Positions 1 to 7,976 of a stretch of DNA of 64,000 nucleotides are shown here, piece by piece. The notes beneath the pieces are model-generated. The model had not been told where the DNA came from. It was given only the letters and a program-made list of their open reading frames with translations, and did not search any database. The position numbers were made by a program, and so were the translations under genes. The DNA is taken from assembly GCF_005937985.2 (NCBI RefSeq), contig NZ_CP042172.1, forward strand, positions 3,585,548 through 3,649,547. Direction: 5' to 3'. The stretch comes from Arthrobacter sp. KBS0702 (lineage in GTDB: Bacteria > Actinomycetota > Actinomycetes > Actinomycetales > Micrococcaceae). Positions within the stretch are counted from its first letter, which is position 1, and every line of letters starts with the position of its first letter.

Positions 1-150
1 GGAAGGACTCGGCTCGGTTGCTCATCCGTCTAGCTCCTTTGACAACGGCACTCGGCGGGCCGCGGTGTGGACGGCGGCGGGCCGGGTGATGGGGATTACA
101 TTACCGCAATTGTTCACATCTTGCACGGTTGTTCTTATTACGAACATGAC

Positions 151-1020
151 TTATTGCTGGGGAAGCCGGGCCGAAAGCTCGGCCGCTGCGGACTGGAGCA
201 GCGGCACCAGGGCCACGAGGGCCTCCATGCTCATCCGGAACACCGGGACCGCCGTGGCCAGCGAGGCGAAGGCGTACCCCTGGGAGTTGAAGACGGGGAC
301 GGCGACGGCGCGCATGCCGAGCTCGTTTTCCTCGTCCATGGTGGCGTAGCCGCGCTTGCGAACCAGTTCGATCTCGGTCCGGAAAGCGTCCCGGTCGGTG
401 ATGGAAAGGTCCGTGAGCGGCTCCAGCTCGAGCTCCTCCACCAGCTGGCGCCGCGTGGCGTCATCGGCAAAGGCGACGAGCGCCTTGCCCACCGACGTCG
501 TGTGCAGGGCGCCGAGGTGGCCGGGGTCGGAGGTGACGCGGAACGTCTGCGGGCCGTCCACCTTGTTGACGGTGAGGTGGTGGTTCCCGTCGCGCACGGA
601 CAGGATGGTGGCCTCGCCGGTCTCCTCGGTGACGCGCCGCAGGATGGGAAGCGCGGTGCCGGCGAAGCCGTGATGGTTGGATACCCGCTGGCCGAGCTGG
701 AAGACGCGCAGGCCCAGGTGGTAGCGCCGGCCGTCCGGCTCGTAGTCCACGAAGCCGTCCCTGGTCAGTGAGCCGAGCAGCCGGTACGTGGTGCTGAACG
801 GCAGTTCGGCGCGGCGCGAGAGCTCCGCCGCGCTGGCCCCGCGGGGCTCGTCCCCCAGCAGGACCAGCAGCCCCAGGGCCTTGCCCACCATGTCGGTGCG
901 GGAATCCTCCCGCCCGGGCTTCCTGGGGCCGCCCGCGGGGGCCTCGGCGGGCGTGCCTGCAGTGGCGTCGGCGGGGGCGTCGGCAGCGAGGGCCGACTCT
1001 GTGTCTTGGTTCACACTCAT
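151..1020 (-). CDS. IclR-family transcriptional regulator
   Basis: A 289-residue protein with the two-domain IclR layout. After a low-complexity Ala/Pro-rich N-terminus of about 40 residues comes a winged helix-turn-helix (roughly residues 42-100, including LSRRAELPFSTTYRLLGSL). A ligand-binding domain fills the rest, with the typical MRAVAVPVFNSQG stretch near residue 235. IclR proteins sense small carbon metabolites and repress or activate nearby catabolic or uptake genes. It is divergent from an MHS-type transporter about 225 bp away, so it probably controls that gene and itself. A short palindrome sits directly in front of its start (1031-1045). The effector cannot be read from the sequence. 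Confidence 0.9.
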   Translation of the reverse strand: MSVNQDTESALAADAPADATAGTPAEAPAGGPRKPGREDSRTDMVGKALGLLVLLGDEPRGASAAELSRRAELPFSTTYRLLGSLTRDGFVDYEPDGRRYHLGLRVFQLGQRVSNHHGFAGTALPILRRVTEETGEATILSVRDGNHHLTVNKVDGPQTFRVTSDPGHLGALHTTSVGKALVAFADDATRRQLVEELELEPLTDLSITDRDAFRTEIELVRKRGYATMDEENELGMRAVAVPVFNSQGYAFASLATAVPVFRMSMEALVALVPLLQSAAAELSARLPQQ

Positions 1021-1030
1021 GCATCGATGT

Positions 1031-1045
1031 TCTCACATGGTGAGA
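1031..1045. promoter_or_regulatory. Palindrome in front of the IclR gene, candidate operator
   Basis: TCTCAC-ATG-GTGAGA is a perfect 6-bp inverted repeat with a 3-bp centre, 10 bp upstream of the regulator start. Its position suits autoregulation, but no IclR consensus was compared. Confidence 0.35.
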
Positions 1046-1072
1046 GCTATTGCTAGATGATGATTATTTTTG

Positions 1073-1102
1073 TTGACAAGTGATGGCAATCACAGCCATG
1101 CT
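1073..1102 (+). promoter_or_regulatory. Candidate sigma70-type promoter of the MHS transporter
   Basis: A perfect TTGACA (1073-1078) is followed after 18 bp by CATGCT (1097-1102), a weak match to the -10 box. It points toward the transporter at 1246. An inverted repeat AGTAGC (1117-1122) / GCTACT (1135-1140) lies just downstream and could be the regulator's operator. Confidence 0.4.
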
Positions 1103-1245
1103 TGCTACATCGCACAAGTAGCTCCCACCATGTGGCTACTAGTCCGGGTCTTTCCTCGGTCCACCGGCTGCCTCACACCTAAAGCCACCGGCCGGTGAGA
1201 CCTTCCCGATCCATCCGCGACAACGTCGTCACACAAAGGAACACC

Positions 1246-2565
1246 ATGAGCCAGACACTCCCGTCTACGACGCCGGGCACTGCCGCACCGGCCGGGACAC
1301 CAAAGAAGGCAGCCCTCGCCAGCTTCCTGGGAAGCGCCGTCGAGTACTACGACTTCTTCATTTTCGGTTCCGCCGCCGCCCTGATCTTCCCGAAAGTCTT
1401 CTTCCCGGACGCCGACGCGAACGCCGCGATCATGTCCTTCGCCACCTTTGGCTTCGCCTACGTGGCACGCCCGGTGGGCGCCGTGATCCTGGGCCACTTC
1501 GGTGACCGGGTGGGCCGCAGGAAGGTCCTGATGTTCACGCTGCTGCTGATGGGCGCCTCCACGTTCGTGATCGGCTGCCTGCCGGACTTCAAGACCGTCG
1601 GCTGGTGGGCACCCGTGCTGCTGGTGATCGCCCGGCTCTGCCAGGGCCTCTCCGCCGCCGGCGAGCAGGCCGGCGCCTCCTCCATGACCCTGGAGCACGC
1701 CCCGGACAACCGCCGTTCCTTCTTCACCTCCTGGACCCTGACCGGCACCCAGGGCGGCCAGATTCTCGCCGCCCTGGTCTTCATCCCCGTCCTGGCGCTG
1801 CCGGACGAGATCAAGTACGGCATCGGCTGGCGCATCCCGTTCTGGCTCAGCGCCGTCGTCGTGGTGGTCGCGTTCTTCATCCGCCGCACCCTGCACGAGC
1901 CGCCGGCCTTCGAGGAAGCACAGAAGAGCGCCCAGATCTCCAAGCTCCCCGTCGCCGACCTGCTCAAGCACCACTGGCGCGACGTGCTGCGCGTGGTGGC
2001 CTGTGCCTTCATCGCCGCCGTCTCCACCGTGTTCGGGACCCTGGCGATCAGCTACGCCAAGAACGTCGCCAATGTGGACGGCACCGTCACACTCTGGCTG
2101 GTGGTGGGCGCCAACCTGGTCGCCCTCGGCACCCAACCGCTCTTCGGCAAGCTGGCCGACCGGATCGGCCGCAAGCCGGTCTTCATCTACGGCGCGCTCT
2201 CCAGCGCGGTGCTGACCCCGGTGTTCCTGCTCAGCCTCGAATCCGGCAGTGTCCCGCTGATGTTCCTGGCCGCCATCGGCTTCTTCTCCTTCGGCTACGC
2301 GGCCTCCAACGCCGTCTGGCCCTCCTTCTACGCCGAGATGTTCAGCACCAAGGTCCGCTTCTCCGGACTGGCGATCGGCACCCAGCTCGGCTTCCTGATG
2401 GCGGGCTTCGCCCCGGCAATCGTCGCGGCCATGGGCGGCATCAAGCCAGGCGGCTGGGTCCAGATCACCATCTTCACCGGCATCATCTGCGTCATTGCCG
2501 CCGTCTCTGCACTGACCGCCCAGGAAACCTTCAAGGTTCCCACCAAGGAACTCGGCCTGCGCTGA
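1246..2565 (+). CDS. MFS transporter, metabolite:H+ symporter (MHS) type
   Basis: A 439-residue inner-membrane protein with about 12 hydrophobic segments. The N-terminal EYYDFFIFGSAAAL segment and the loop motif GHFGDRVGRRKV between helices 2 and 3 are typical of the metabolite:proton symporter family (relatives of shikimate, ketoglutarate and proline/betaine carriers). The second half repeats the motif as GKLADRIGRKPVF. The ATG at 1246 is chosen because AAAGGA sits just upstream; an in-frame ATG at 1195 would add a non-conserved arginine-rich leader. Divergent from the IclR gene, which suggests inducible uptake of an organic acid or aromatic acid. The substrate cannot be named. Confidence 0.88.
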   Translation: MSQTLPSTTPGTAAPAGTPKKAALASFLGSAVEYYDFFIFGSAAALIFPKVFFPDADANAAIMSFATFGFAYVARPVGAVILGHFGDRVGRRKVLMFTLLLMGASTFVIGCLPDFKTVGWWAPVLLVIARLCQGLSAAGEQAGASSMTLEHAPDNRRSFFTSWTLTGTQGGQILAALVFIPVLALPDEIKYGIGWRIPFWLSAVVVVVAFFIRRTLHEPPAFEEAQKSAQISKLPVADLLKHHWRDVLRVVACAFIAAVSTVFGTLAISYAKNVANVDGTVTLWLVVGANLVALGTQPLFGKLADRIGRKPVFIYGALSSAVLTPVFLLSLESGSVPLMFLAAIGFFSFGYAASNAVWPSFYAEMFSTKVRFSGLAIGTQLGFLMAGFAPAIVAAMGGIKPGGWVQITIFTGIICVIAAVSALTAQETFKVPTKELGLR

Positions 2566-2602
2566 CGGACGGAAGGCGACGGCGTCCCCGACGGCGGGAG
2601 GT

Positions 2603-3697
2603 TCAGCCGCCGTCCGCCGTCCCCGGGCCGCCGGCACCCAGCACCGCGGCCAGGTCATAGCTGACGGGCTCCTCCAGCTGCGCGTAGGTGCAGGAACCGG
2701 GCTCCCGGTCCGGCCGCCACCGGACGAACTGGGTGGTGTGCCGGAACCGCTCGCCCTCCATGTGGTCGTACTTCACCTCGACCACCCGCTCCGGGCGCAG
2801 CGGCGTAAAACCCAGGTCCTTGTTCCCGCTCCACCGGCTCCCTTCGGCGTTGCGCGGCGTCCGCGCCCCCTCCTCCTGCCGGGCCCACGCCCACGGGTGG
2901 TCGGAAAAGTCGGTGACCAGCGGCTGGAGCTCCTCAAACAGTTCCTTGCGGCGCTGCATCGGAAATGCGCCCACCACCCCGACGCTGGCGAGGACGCCGT
3001 CGCCGTCGTACAGCCCCAGCAGCAGCGAACCGATCCGGTCCGGGCCCGAGGTGTGCACCCTGTACCCGGCGAGGACACAATCCGCCGTGCGCTCGTGCTT
3101 GACCTTAAACATCGTGCGTTTGTCCGGCTGGTAGCTGGAGGCAAGCGCCTTGGCCACGATCCCGTCCAGGCCGGCGCCCTCGAACTGCCGGAACCACCGT
3201 CCCGCGGTGTCCCGGTCCCGGGTCGCGGCGGTGAGGTGCACCGGCGCGGCGCAGCGGGCGAGCGCCACCTCAAGAGCCGCCCGGCGCTCCTCGAACGGCC
3301 GGGCGGTGAAATCCTCGTCGTCCAGGGCCAGCAGGTCGAAGGCGACAAAGCTCGCGGGGGTCTGGTCAGCGAGCAGGCGGACCCGGCTCGCGGCGGGGTG
3401 GATCCGCTGCTGGAGCGCGTCGAAGTCAAGGCGGTCCCCCGAGGCCCCCACCAGCACGATCTCGCCGTCGAGCACACAGCGGGGCGGGAGGTTCAGCTTC
3501 AGGGCCTCCACCAGCTCCGGAAAGTAGCGGGTCAGGGGCTTGCCATTGCGGCTGCCGATCTCCACCTCGTCGCCGTCGCGGAAGATGATGGACCGGAATC
3601 CGTCCCACTTGGGCTCAAAGCTCATCGGGCCCTCGGGCAGGGCGCTGACCGCCTTCGCCAGCATAGGTGCGATCGGGGGCATCAGGGGCAGTTGCAT
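2603..3697 (-). CDS. ATP-dependent DNA ligase, LigC-like
   Basis: A 364-residue protein carrying the nucleotidyltransferase motif I EPKWDGFR, with the adenylated lysine at about residue 30. Downstream motifs are recognisable: SFVAFDLLAL (motif III), GLDGIVAKAL (IV) and MFKVKHERTADCVLAGY (V), then an OB-fold tail. It seals nicks in double-stranded DNA using ATP. The length matches stand-alone actinobacterial LigC enzymes, which act as back-up repair ligases; the replicative NAD-dependent ligase is a different family. The start at 3697 (MQLPLMPPIAPMLA) matches the usual beginning of the family; the frame stays open upstream to 4027 but that part is low-complexity. No Ku gene is adjacent. Confidence 0.92.
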   Translation of the reverse strand: MQLPLMPPIAPMLAKAVSALPEGPMSFEPKWDGFRSIIFRDGDEVEIGSRNGKPLTRYFPELVEALKLNLPPRCVLDGEIVLVGASGDRLDFDALQQRIHPAASRVRLLADQTPASFVAFDLLALDDEDFTARPFEERRAALEVALARCAAPVHLTAATRDRDTAGRWFRQFEGAGLDGIVAKALASSYQPDKRTMFKVKHERTADCVLAGYRVHTSGPDRIGSLLLGLYDGDGVLASVGVVGAFPMQRRKELFEELQPLVTDFSDHPWAWARQEEGARTPRNAEGSRWSGNKDLGFTPLRPERVVEVKYDHMEGERFRHTTQFVRWRPDREPGSCTYAQLEEPVSYDLAAVLGAGGPGTADGG

Positions 3698-3882
3698 GGG
3701 CCCTATTCTGGCGCGGGGGAACGCCCGCGTCGATCCCCCGGATGCCCGGCCCGGACGGCTGCCGGGGCGGCCCCGCAAAACTAACCCAGCGCTTACCGGG
3801 CGGAAACGCGGCGGCAACATTGGCGCCGGACACTGGAAGTGCCGGCAAGAGCAGGCACCAGCTCCAGTCCAGGAGGCCAGCC

Positions 3883-4119
3883 ATGTTGAAGGAAGCCAAA
3901 GCCCACATAACCAGAGTCCGCGCCCTTGACCAGCTGCACCGCGGCGACGAGATCGAGGCCCGGCTGCGCGTCGGCCCGAACTACGACGACGTCGTGATCC
4001 GCCGCGGCTGCGTGCAGGAAACGGCACCGGGAATCGGCGTCGTCTGGATCCTGGACCGGCAGTCGGGCACGCGCAAGGCCGTCAACACGGACGAATGCAG
4101 CCTCTGGCGGGTGGCCTGA
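3883..4119 (+). CDS. Small conserved-looking protein of unknown function
   Basis: A 78-residue soluble protein preceded by AGGAGG at 3871, 6 bp before the ATG, a strong ribosome-binding site. It is rich in charged residues and predicted to be mostly beta (EIEARLRVGPNYDDVVIRRG, GIGVVWILDRQSG). No family is recognised. It is divergent from the ligase gene and converges on the MoaD-like gene with a 4-bp gap. GC-rich third codon positions support it being a real gene. Confidence 0.65.
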   Translation: MLKEAKAHITRVRALDQLHRGDEIEARLRVGPNYDDVVIRRGCVQETAPGIGVVWILDRQSGTRKAVNTDECSLWRVA

Positions 4120-4123
4120 CCGG

Positions 4124-4411
4124 CTAGCCGCCGGCGACGGACTGGATGATCAGCACTTCCTGGCCCGGCGCCACCTCCGTGCCCAGACCCTGCAGGCGCC
4201 GGATTTCGTTCCCGTTGACGTAGATATTCACGAAACGGCGGACAGCACCGGTTTCGTCCCGCAGCCGCCGGGACAGCGCGGGAAAGTCACCGGCCACCGT
4301 ATCCAGCAGCCACCGCACCGTTACGGCCCCCTCGGCGGGCGCAGTCAGGATGGACTGCCCGCCGGCCAGCGGCTGCAGGACGCTGGGCAGCACCACGGTG
4401 ATGTCAGGCAA
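4124..4411 (-). CDS. MoaD/ThiS-family ubiquitin-like protein
   Basis: A 95-residue beta-grasp protein ending in Gly-Gly (VLIIQSVAGG), the tail that MoaD and ThiS use to carry sulfur as a thiocarboxylate after adenylation. The segment FVNIYVNGNEIRRLQGLGTEVAPGQ is typical. It starts 9 bp after the stop of the Asp-box-repeat protein and is surely co-transcribed with it. No molybdopterin or thiamine gene is nearby, so a housekeeping cofactor role is not supported. It may act as a sulfur carrier or protein modifier for its partner; that is inference. Confidence 0.78.
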   Translation of the reverse strand: MPDITVVLPSVLQPLAGGQSILTAPAEGAVTVRWLLDTVAGDFPALSRRLRDETGAVRRFVNIYVNGNEIRRLQGLGTEVAPGQEVLIIQSVAGG

Positions 4412-4420
4412 AGGGACGCC

Positions 4421-5572
4421 TCACGCGGAAACCTCGGCCGCGGCGAGGGCGCCGTCGTCCTGGGCGCCGGTCGCCGGAGCGCCGGTGAGCGCCGCGGCCC
4501 GGACGCAGAGTACGTCGGGCAGGTGCGATGCGACCTCAGTGAAGTGTTCGCCTTCGTCGGCACTGGCGTAGACGCTGCCGCCGCGGGTCCCGAAGTAGAC
4601 GCCGGCGGGTTCGGCCGCATCGACGCAGGCCGCGTCGCGCAGCACGGCATTGAAATCGGCCTGCGGGAGGCCGTGATCCAGCCGTTTCCAGTGCGCCCCG
4701 GCGTCGTCCGTCCGGTGCACGGCCAGCTTCCCTTCCGGCGGAATCCGTTCGCCGTCGGCCTTGAGCGGGATGACCCAGGCCGTGCCGGCGCGGCGCGGGT
4801 GCGTGAGCATAACAAAGCCAAAGTCCGCCGGCAGCCCCTCGGCAATCGACTCCCAGCTTTCGGCGTCGTCGTCGCTGCGGTAGACGCCGTGGTGGTTCTG
4901 GGCGTACAGGCGGCCGTCGACGGCGGCGTCCGCCGCGATCTTATGGACGCACTGGCCGAATTCGGGGTAGGGGTCGGGGTTGAAGCGTGCGGAGATCCCC
5001 TTGTTCCGCGGCTCCCAGGAGGTGCCGCCGTCGACCGAGCGGTAGACCCCGCCGGTGCTCATCGCCACGTGCACCTTGTCACCGTCGGGGTTGACGACGA
5101 TCGAGTGGGCGGCGGCACCGCCGTAGCCGGCCCCCCATTCGCTGCGGTGCGGGTGGTCCCAAAGGCCGCGGTTGAGTTCGAAGTGTTCACCGCCGTCGGT
5201 GGACTTCCAGACGGAAATCGGCTCGCAGCCGGCCCAGACGACACCGGGGCGGGACTCGGCGTCGGGGTGGATCTGCCAGACGCGCTCCAGTGCGGCGTCG
5301 GTGTCCTCGGGGAATCGAATGGCGCCGTTTTCGGGCTCGTGCCAGGTTTCGCCGAGGTCATCGGAGTGGAAGACGGTGGGTCCCCAGTGCTCCGAGCGGA
5401 CCCCGACCAGGATCCGCGTCCGGCCCTCGCGGGTATCGATGCCGATGCTGGGGATCTCGCTCATCAGGAAATGGGGGCCGGACAGCGACCAGTTTTGGCG
5501 GTCCCGGCTGGTTGCCAGCCACAGGCCCTTCTTGGTTCCAATCGCCAGGACATAACTCTCTGCGGTAGCCAT
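4421..5572 (-). CDS. BNR/Asp-box repeat protein (sialidase-like propeller)
   Basis: A 383-residue protein built of repeated Asp-box motifs (S/T-x-D-x-G-x-x-W/F): SDDLGETWHEP, STDGGEHFEL, SVDGGTSWEP, SDDDAESWES, TDDAGAHWKR and SADEGEHFTE. This predicts a beta-propeller of about six blades, as in sialidases, sortilin and photosystem II assembly factor-like proteins. There is no signal peptide, so it is probably cytoplasmic, and the catalytic arginine triad of true sialidases is not obvious. The MoaD-like gene follows at once. A function as glycosidase should not be assumed. Confidence 0.8.
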   Translation of the reverse strand: MATAESYVLAIGTKKGLWLATSRDRQNWSLSGPHFLMSEIPSIGIDTREGRTRILVGVRSEHWGPTVFHSDDLGETWHEPENGAIRFPEDTDAALERVWQIHPDAESRPGVVWAGCEPISVWKSTDGGEHFELNRGLWDHPHRSEWGAGYGGAAAHSIVVNPDGDKVHVAMSTGGVYRSVDGGTSWEPRNKGISARFNPDPYPEFGQCVHKIAADAAVDGRLYAQNHHGVYRSDDDAESWESIAEGLPADFGFVMLTHPRRAGTAWVIPLKADGERIPPEGKLAVHRTDDAGAHWKRLDHGLPQADFNAVLRDAACVDAAEPAGVYFGTRGGSVYASADEGEHFTEVASHLPDVLCVRAAALTGAPATGAQDDGALAAAEVSA

Positions 5573-5622
5573 GCCCTACATGCAACCACCCCGGCCCGGC
5601 CGCCGCAATGGTTTAAGCCCAT

Positions 5623-5823
5623 TCAGTCGACGAACTCGGACTGGGTCTCGACGAAGTCCCAATCGGCGTCGCTCAGCACCCCGGTGGCCCTGTCCGGGTG
5701 CGGGCCGCCGGCCTCGGCGATGCCCTGCAGCACCGGCAGCGGCAGCTCCGCGGCACGCAGGTTCTCCCGCAGCCACTCCTTGCTGGCGAGGTCCAGGTCC
5801 AGCCACCACATATAGATTTCCAC
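5623..5823 (-). CDS. Small protein of unknown function upstream of the Asp-box gene
   Basis: A 66-residue protein if translation begins at the GTG at 5823 (VEIYMWWLDLDLASKEWLREN), which has a GGAAGG-like ribosome-binding site. An in-frame start at 5877 would add 18 unlikely residues. Acidic and tryptophan-rich at the N-terminus (MWWLDLD), no transmembrane segment. It lies 50 bp upstream of the Asp-box-repeat gene on the same strand and probably belongs to the same transcript. No family is recognised. Confidence 0.6.
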   Translation of the reverse strand: MEIYMWWLDLDLASKEWLRENLRAAELPLPVLQGIAEAGGPHPDRATGVLSDADWDFVETQSEFVD

Positions 5824-5936
5824 GCTGCCCGCCTTCCGCTGTCCTTCAACGGTAGGTCCGGCGGGAGGGCCGATCAAGGGCTGTTTCGGGGAGGATGGCC
5901 CTAGCCGGGCAGGCGGCCGCGGGGCAAGAATGGACT

Positions 5937-6446
5937 ATGCCCGCAGAGCGCACGCCCCACGCACCGCTGGTTGTCGGCGTCCTCCCGGGACAGCCTCCGG
6001 AGGTGCTCGAAACCGCCGTAACGCTGGCCGGGGTCCTTGCCGCGCCACTGCTCTGCGCGTTCGTGGACGAGGCCAGCTACCTGGTCGAGTGGGATCCGGC
6101 CCGTTCCGCCCACCGGTTGTCGCTGCACCCCGAGGCGGATAACGAGGAGATCCGGAAGCAAACGGAACGCCTGCGGTCCGACATTGCCGCTGTGTGCGAG
6201 GGCCACGGCGTCGAATGGACCCTGCGGACCCTGGGGGGGGATCCGGCCAGGGCCCTCGGGCGGCTGGCGGCCGACGCCGGCGCGGCGATGATCGTGGTGG
6301 GCACCCCCGAACCCGGGCTGGGGCACCGGATCACCGCCGCCCTCAACGGCTCTGTGGCCGCCTGGCTCAGCCACCACCAGGACCGGCCCATCCTGATCGT
6401 CCCCACGCGGGCCCCCGGACCCGGCAAAACCCGCCGTGCTCCCTGA
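5937..6446 (+). CDS. Universal stress protein (UspA family)
   Basis: A 169-residue single-domain protein. The N-terminal strand VVGVLPGQPPEV and the C-terminal segment AAMIVVGTPEPGLGHRITAALNGSVAAWLSHH...PILIVP follow the Usp fold. In ATP-binding members the last part reads G-x2-G-x9-G-S/T; here only GLGH and GSV remain, so nucleotide binding is possible but degenerate. The ATG at 5937 is preferred over 5895, which adds 14 residues without conserved sequence. The next gene begins inside the last codons (11-bp overlap), indicating translational coupling. Confidence 0.8.
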   Translation: MPAERTPHAPLVVGVLPGQPPEVLETAVTLAGVLAAPLLCAFVDEASYLVEWDPARSAHRLSLHPEADNEEIRKQTERLRSDIAAVCEGHGVEWTLRTLGGDPARALGRLAADAGAAMIVVGTPEPGLGHRITAALNGSVAAWLSHHQDRPILIVPTRAPGPGKTRRAP

Positions 6447-7035
6447 ACCCGCAGCTCCCGGCGGCCAACCGGACCGCCTCGACCGGGCGGCCGTGGCGGC
6501 TGGCTACCACCGAAACTGCAACGACTTGGAAGCCTGCCTGGCCTCCGCCACCCCGGAGTGGCTGCGGCGGCGCAGCGCGGGAACCCGCTGGAGCAACGAG
6601 GAACTGCTGTACCACATGGTGTTCGGCTACATGGTGGTGCTGGCGCTGCTGCCGATGGTGCGCGTCTTTGGCCGGCTGCCGCTTCCCGTCAACCGCGGCT
6701 TCGCGCGGCTGCTCAACTCCGGGACGGCACCGTTCGACGTCGTCAACTACTGGGGCTCCAAGGCCGGCGCCCGCGTGTTCAACCACCGCAGGATGGCCGC
6801 CAAACTCCGCCGCGTCACCTCGGCCCTGGAACGCCGCCTGGCGAGCGAGGCTCCTGAGGACTTGGGCCGCAGCATGTCTTTTCCCGAGCGCTGGGATCCG
6901 TTCTTCCGGCTGACGATGTCCCTGGCGGATATCTACGCCTACCCGATTGAGCACTTCGATTTCCATGCCGGCCAGCTGTCACCGGATGCCCCTGCTTCCC
7001 GGAAATTCAGCCCCCGGCCCGCCCCGGGAAAATAA
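6436..7035 (+). CDS. DinB-like four-helix-bundle protein
   Basis: A 199-residue, mostly helical protein. The spacing of histidines (EELLYHMVFGYM near residue 60 and YPIEHFDFHAGQL near residue 175) is that of DinB/YfiT-type metal-binding bundles, which include thiol-dependent S-transferases and many proteins of unknown role. It overlaps the stress-protein gene by 11 bp and is followed by a strong hairpin at 7126. The family assignment rests on the histidine pattern and architecture and is moderate. Confidence 0.6.
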   Translation: MLPEPAAPGGQPDRLDRAAVAAGYHRNCNDLEACLASATPEWLRRRSAGTRWSNEELLYHMVFGYMVVLALLPMVRVFGRLPLPVNRGFARLLNSGTAPFDVVNYWGSKAGARVFNHRRMAAKLRRVTSALERRLASEAPEDLGRSMSFPERWDPFFRLTMSLADIYAYPIEHFDFHAGQLSPDAPASRKFSPRPAPGK

Positions 7036-7125
7036 AGCGAAAGTAGTTATTCGAGGTGCTGGCGCATCGTCGCTACCGCCAAGTAAGGTTGTATTCGTAG
7101 GCGGGAAACCCCCTACCCCATAGCT

Positions 7126-7170
7126 GCTCCGGAGTGCGTATCCCCCAATAACGCACTCCGGAGCTCTTTA
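7126..7170 (+). terminator. Rho-independent-type hairpin after the Usp/DinB operon
   Basis: A 14-bp perfect inverted repeat, GCTCCGGAGTGCGT (7126-7139) and ACGCACTCCGGAGC (7151-7164), is followed by TCTTTAATTT. It separates the preceding operon from the copper operon. Confidence 0.75.
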
Positions 7171-7221
7171 ATTTCCGGCCGGCCGAGTCCCGTTGCGCGG
7201 CCCCTTCCGCGCCCCGCGACG

Positions 7222-7238
7222 ATACCCCTGGAGGGTAC
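7222..7238. promoter_or_regulatory. CsoR-type copper operator, site 1
   Basis: TACCC-CTGGA-GGGTA is a 5-bp inverted repeat of the GTACCC/GGGTAC type bound by copper-sensing CsoR repressors, 36 bp upstream of csoR. Confidence 0.65.
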
Positions 7239-7245
7239 TTGTCAG

Positions 7246-7262
7246 ATACCCCCATGGGGTAT
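7246..7262. promoter_or_regulatory. CsoR-type copper operator, site 2
   Basis: ATACCCC-CAT-GGGGTAT is a perfect 7-bp inverted repeat, 11 bp before the csoR start. It matches the CsoR operator pattern and probably overlaps the promoter -10 region, so binding would block transcription until Cu(I) is bound. Confidence 0.8.
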
Positions 7263-7273
7263 AGGTTGGGGGC

Positions 7274-7621
7274 ATGAACGAGTCCCAGACCTCCGCCACG
7301 GCCGCCCTGGACGACGCCGCGCCCCAGCAGCACGGCTACTCCGCCAACAAGGACGCCTACCTCAAGCGGCTCAAACGGATCGAGGGACAGGTCCGCGGCA
7401 TCGCCCGGATGGTCGATGAGGACAAGTACTGCATCGACATCCTCACCCAGGTTGCCGCCGTCACCAAGGCCCTGCACGCCGTCAGCCTCGGGCTGGTTGA
7501 AGAGCACATCGGCCACTGTGTGGTCGGCGCGGCGGCCGAGCCGGATCCTGCACTCCGGGCGGAAGCCATCGACTTCAAAGTGAAGGAGGCCACCGATGCC
7601 ATCGGGCGCCTGCTGCGGTAG
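7274..7621 (+). CDS. csoR: Copper-sensing repressor CsoR
   Basis: A 115-residue all-helical protein of the DUF156/CsoR family (YLKRLKRIEGQVRGIARMV). The Cu(I)-binding triad has the diagnostic spacing: Cys53, His78 and Cys82 (C-x24-H-x3-C), matching Cys36/His61/Cys65 of the Mycobacterium tuberculosis protein. Apo-CsoR represses the operon; Cu(I) releases it. Two operators lie directly upstream. Its 3' end contains AAGGAGG followed 6 nt later by an ATG at 7596 in another frame, which may start an extended form of the next protein. Confidence 0.93.
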   Translation: MNESQTSATAALDDAAPQQHGYSANKDAYLKRLKRIEGQVRGIARMVDEDKYCIDILTQVAAVTKALHAVSLGLVEEHIGHCVVGAAAEPDPALRAEAIDFKVKEATDAIGRLLR

Positions 7622-7694
7622 CGGCAACACCAACCACACCCCGCACCAAACGACCGGGCTGATGAACCACCAGTCCCCCACCAAGGAGCAAGCC

Positions 7695-7925
7695 ATGAGC
7701 ACCGTTTCCACCACCATCGAGGTATCCGGCATGACCTGCGGACACTGCGTCTCCTCCGTCTCCGAAGAACTTGAGTCCCTCGCCGGCGTCGAAAGCGTCG
7801 ACGTCGACCTCAACGCCGGCGGCATCTCCACCGTGACGATCACCTCCGCGAAGCCGCTCTCGCCTTCCGAAATCGGCGAAGCAGTCGCCGAAGCCGGCTA
7901 CCTGGTGGTAGCAAACGAGGCCTGA
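7695..7925 (+). CDS. copZ: Copper chaperone, CopZ-like heavy-metal-associated domain
   Basis: A 76-residue beta-alpha-beta-beta-alpha-beta domain with the Cu(I) site GMTCGHC at residues 12-18. It carries copper to the exporter encoded next. AAGGAG at 7683 supports the ATG at 7695. The same frame is open back to an ATG at 7596, inside csoR, itself preceded by a better-spaced AAGGAGG. That start would give 109 residues with a Cys/His-rich leader (contains GACCGSG and NHTPHQ). Confidence 0.9.
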   Translation: MSTVSTTIEVSGMTCGHCVSSVSEELESLAGVESVDVDLNAGGISTVTITSAKPLSPSEIGEAVAEAGYLVVANEA

Positions 7926-7976
7926 GCCCGCCACCGGGCCGGACATTTACCAGGCAGGACTGAAGGGAAACATACC

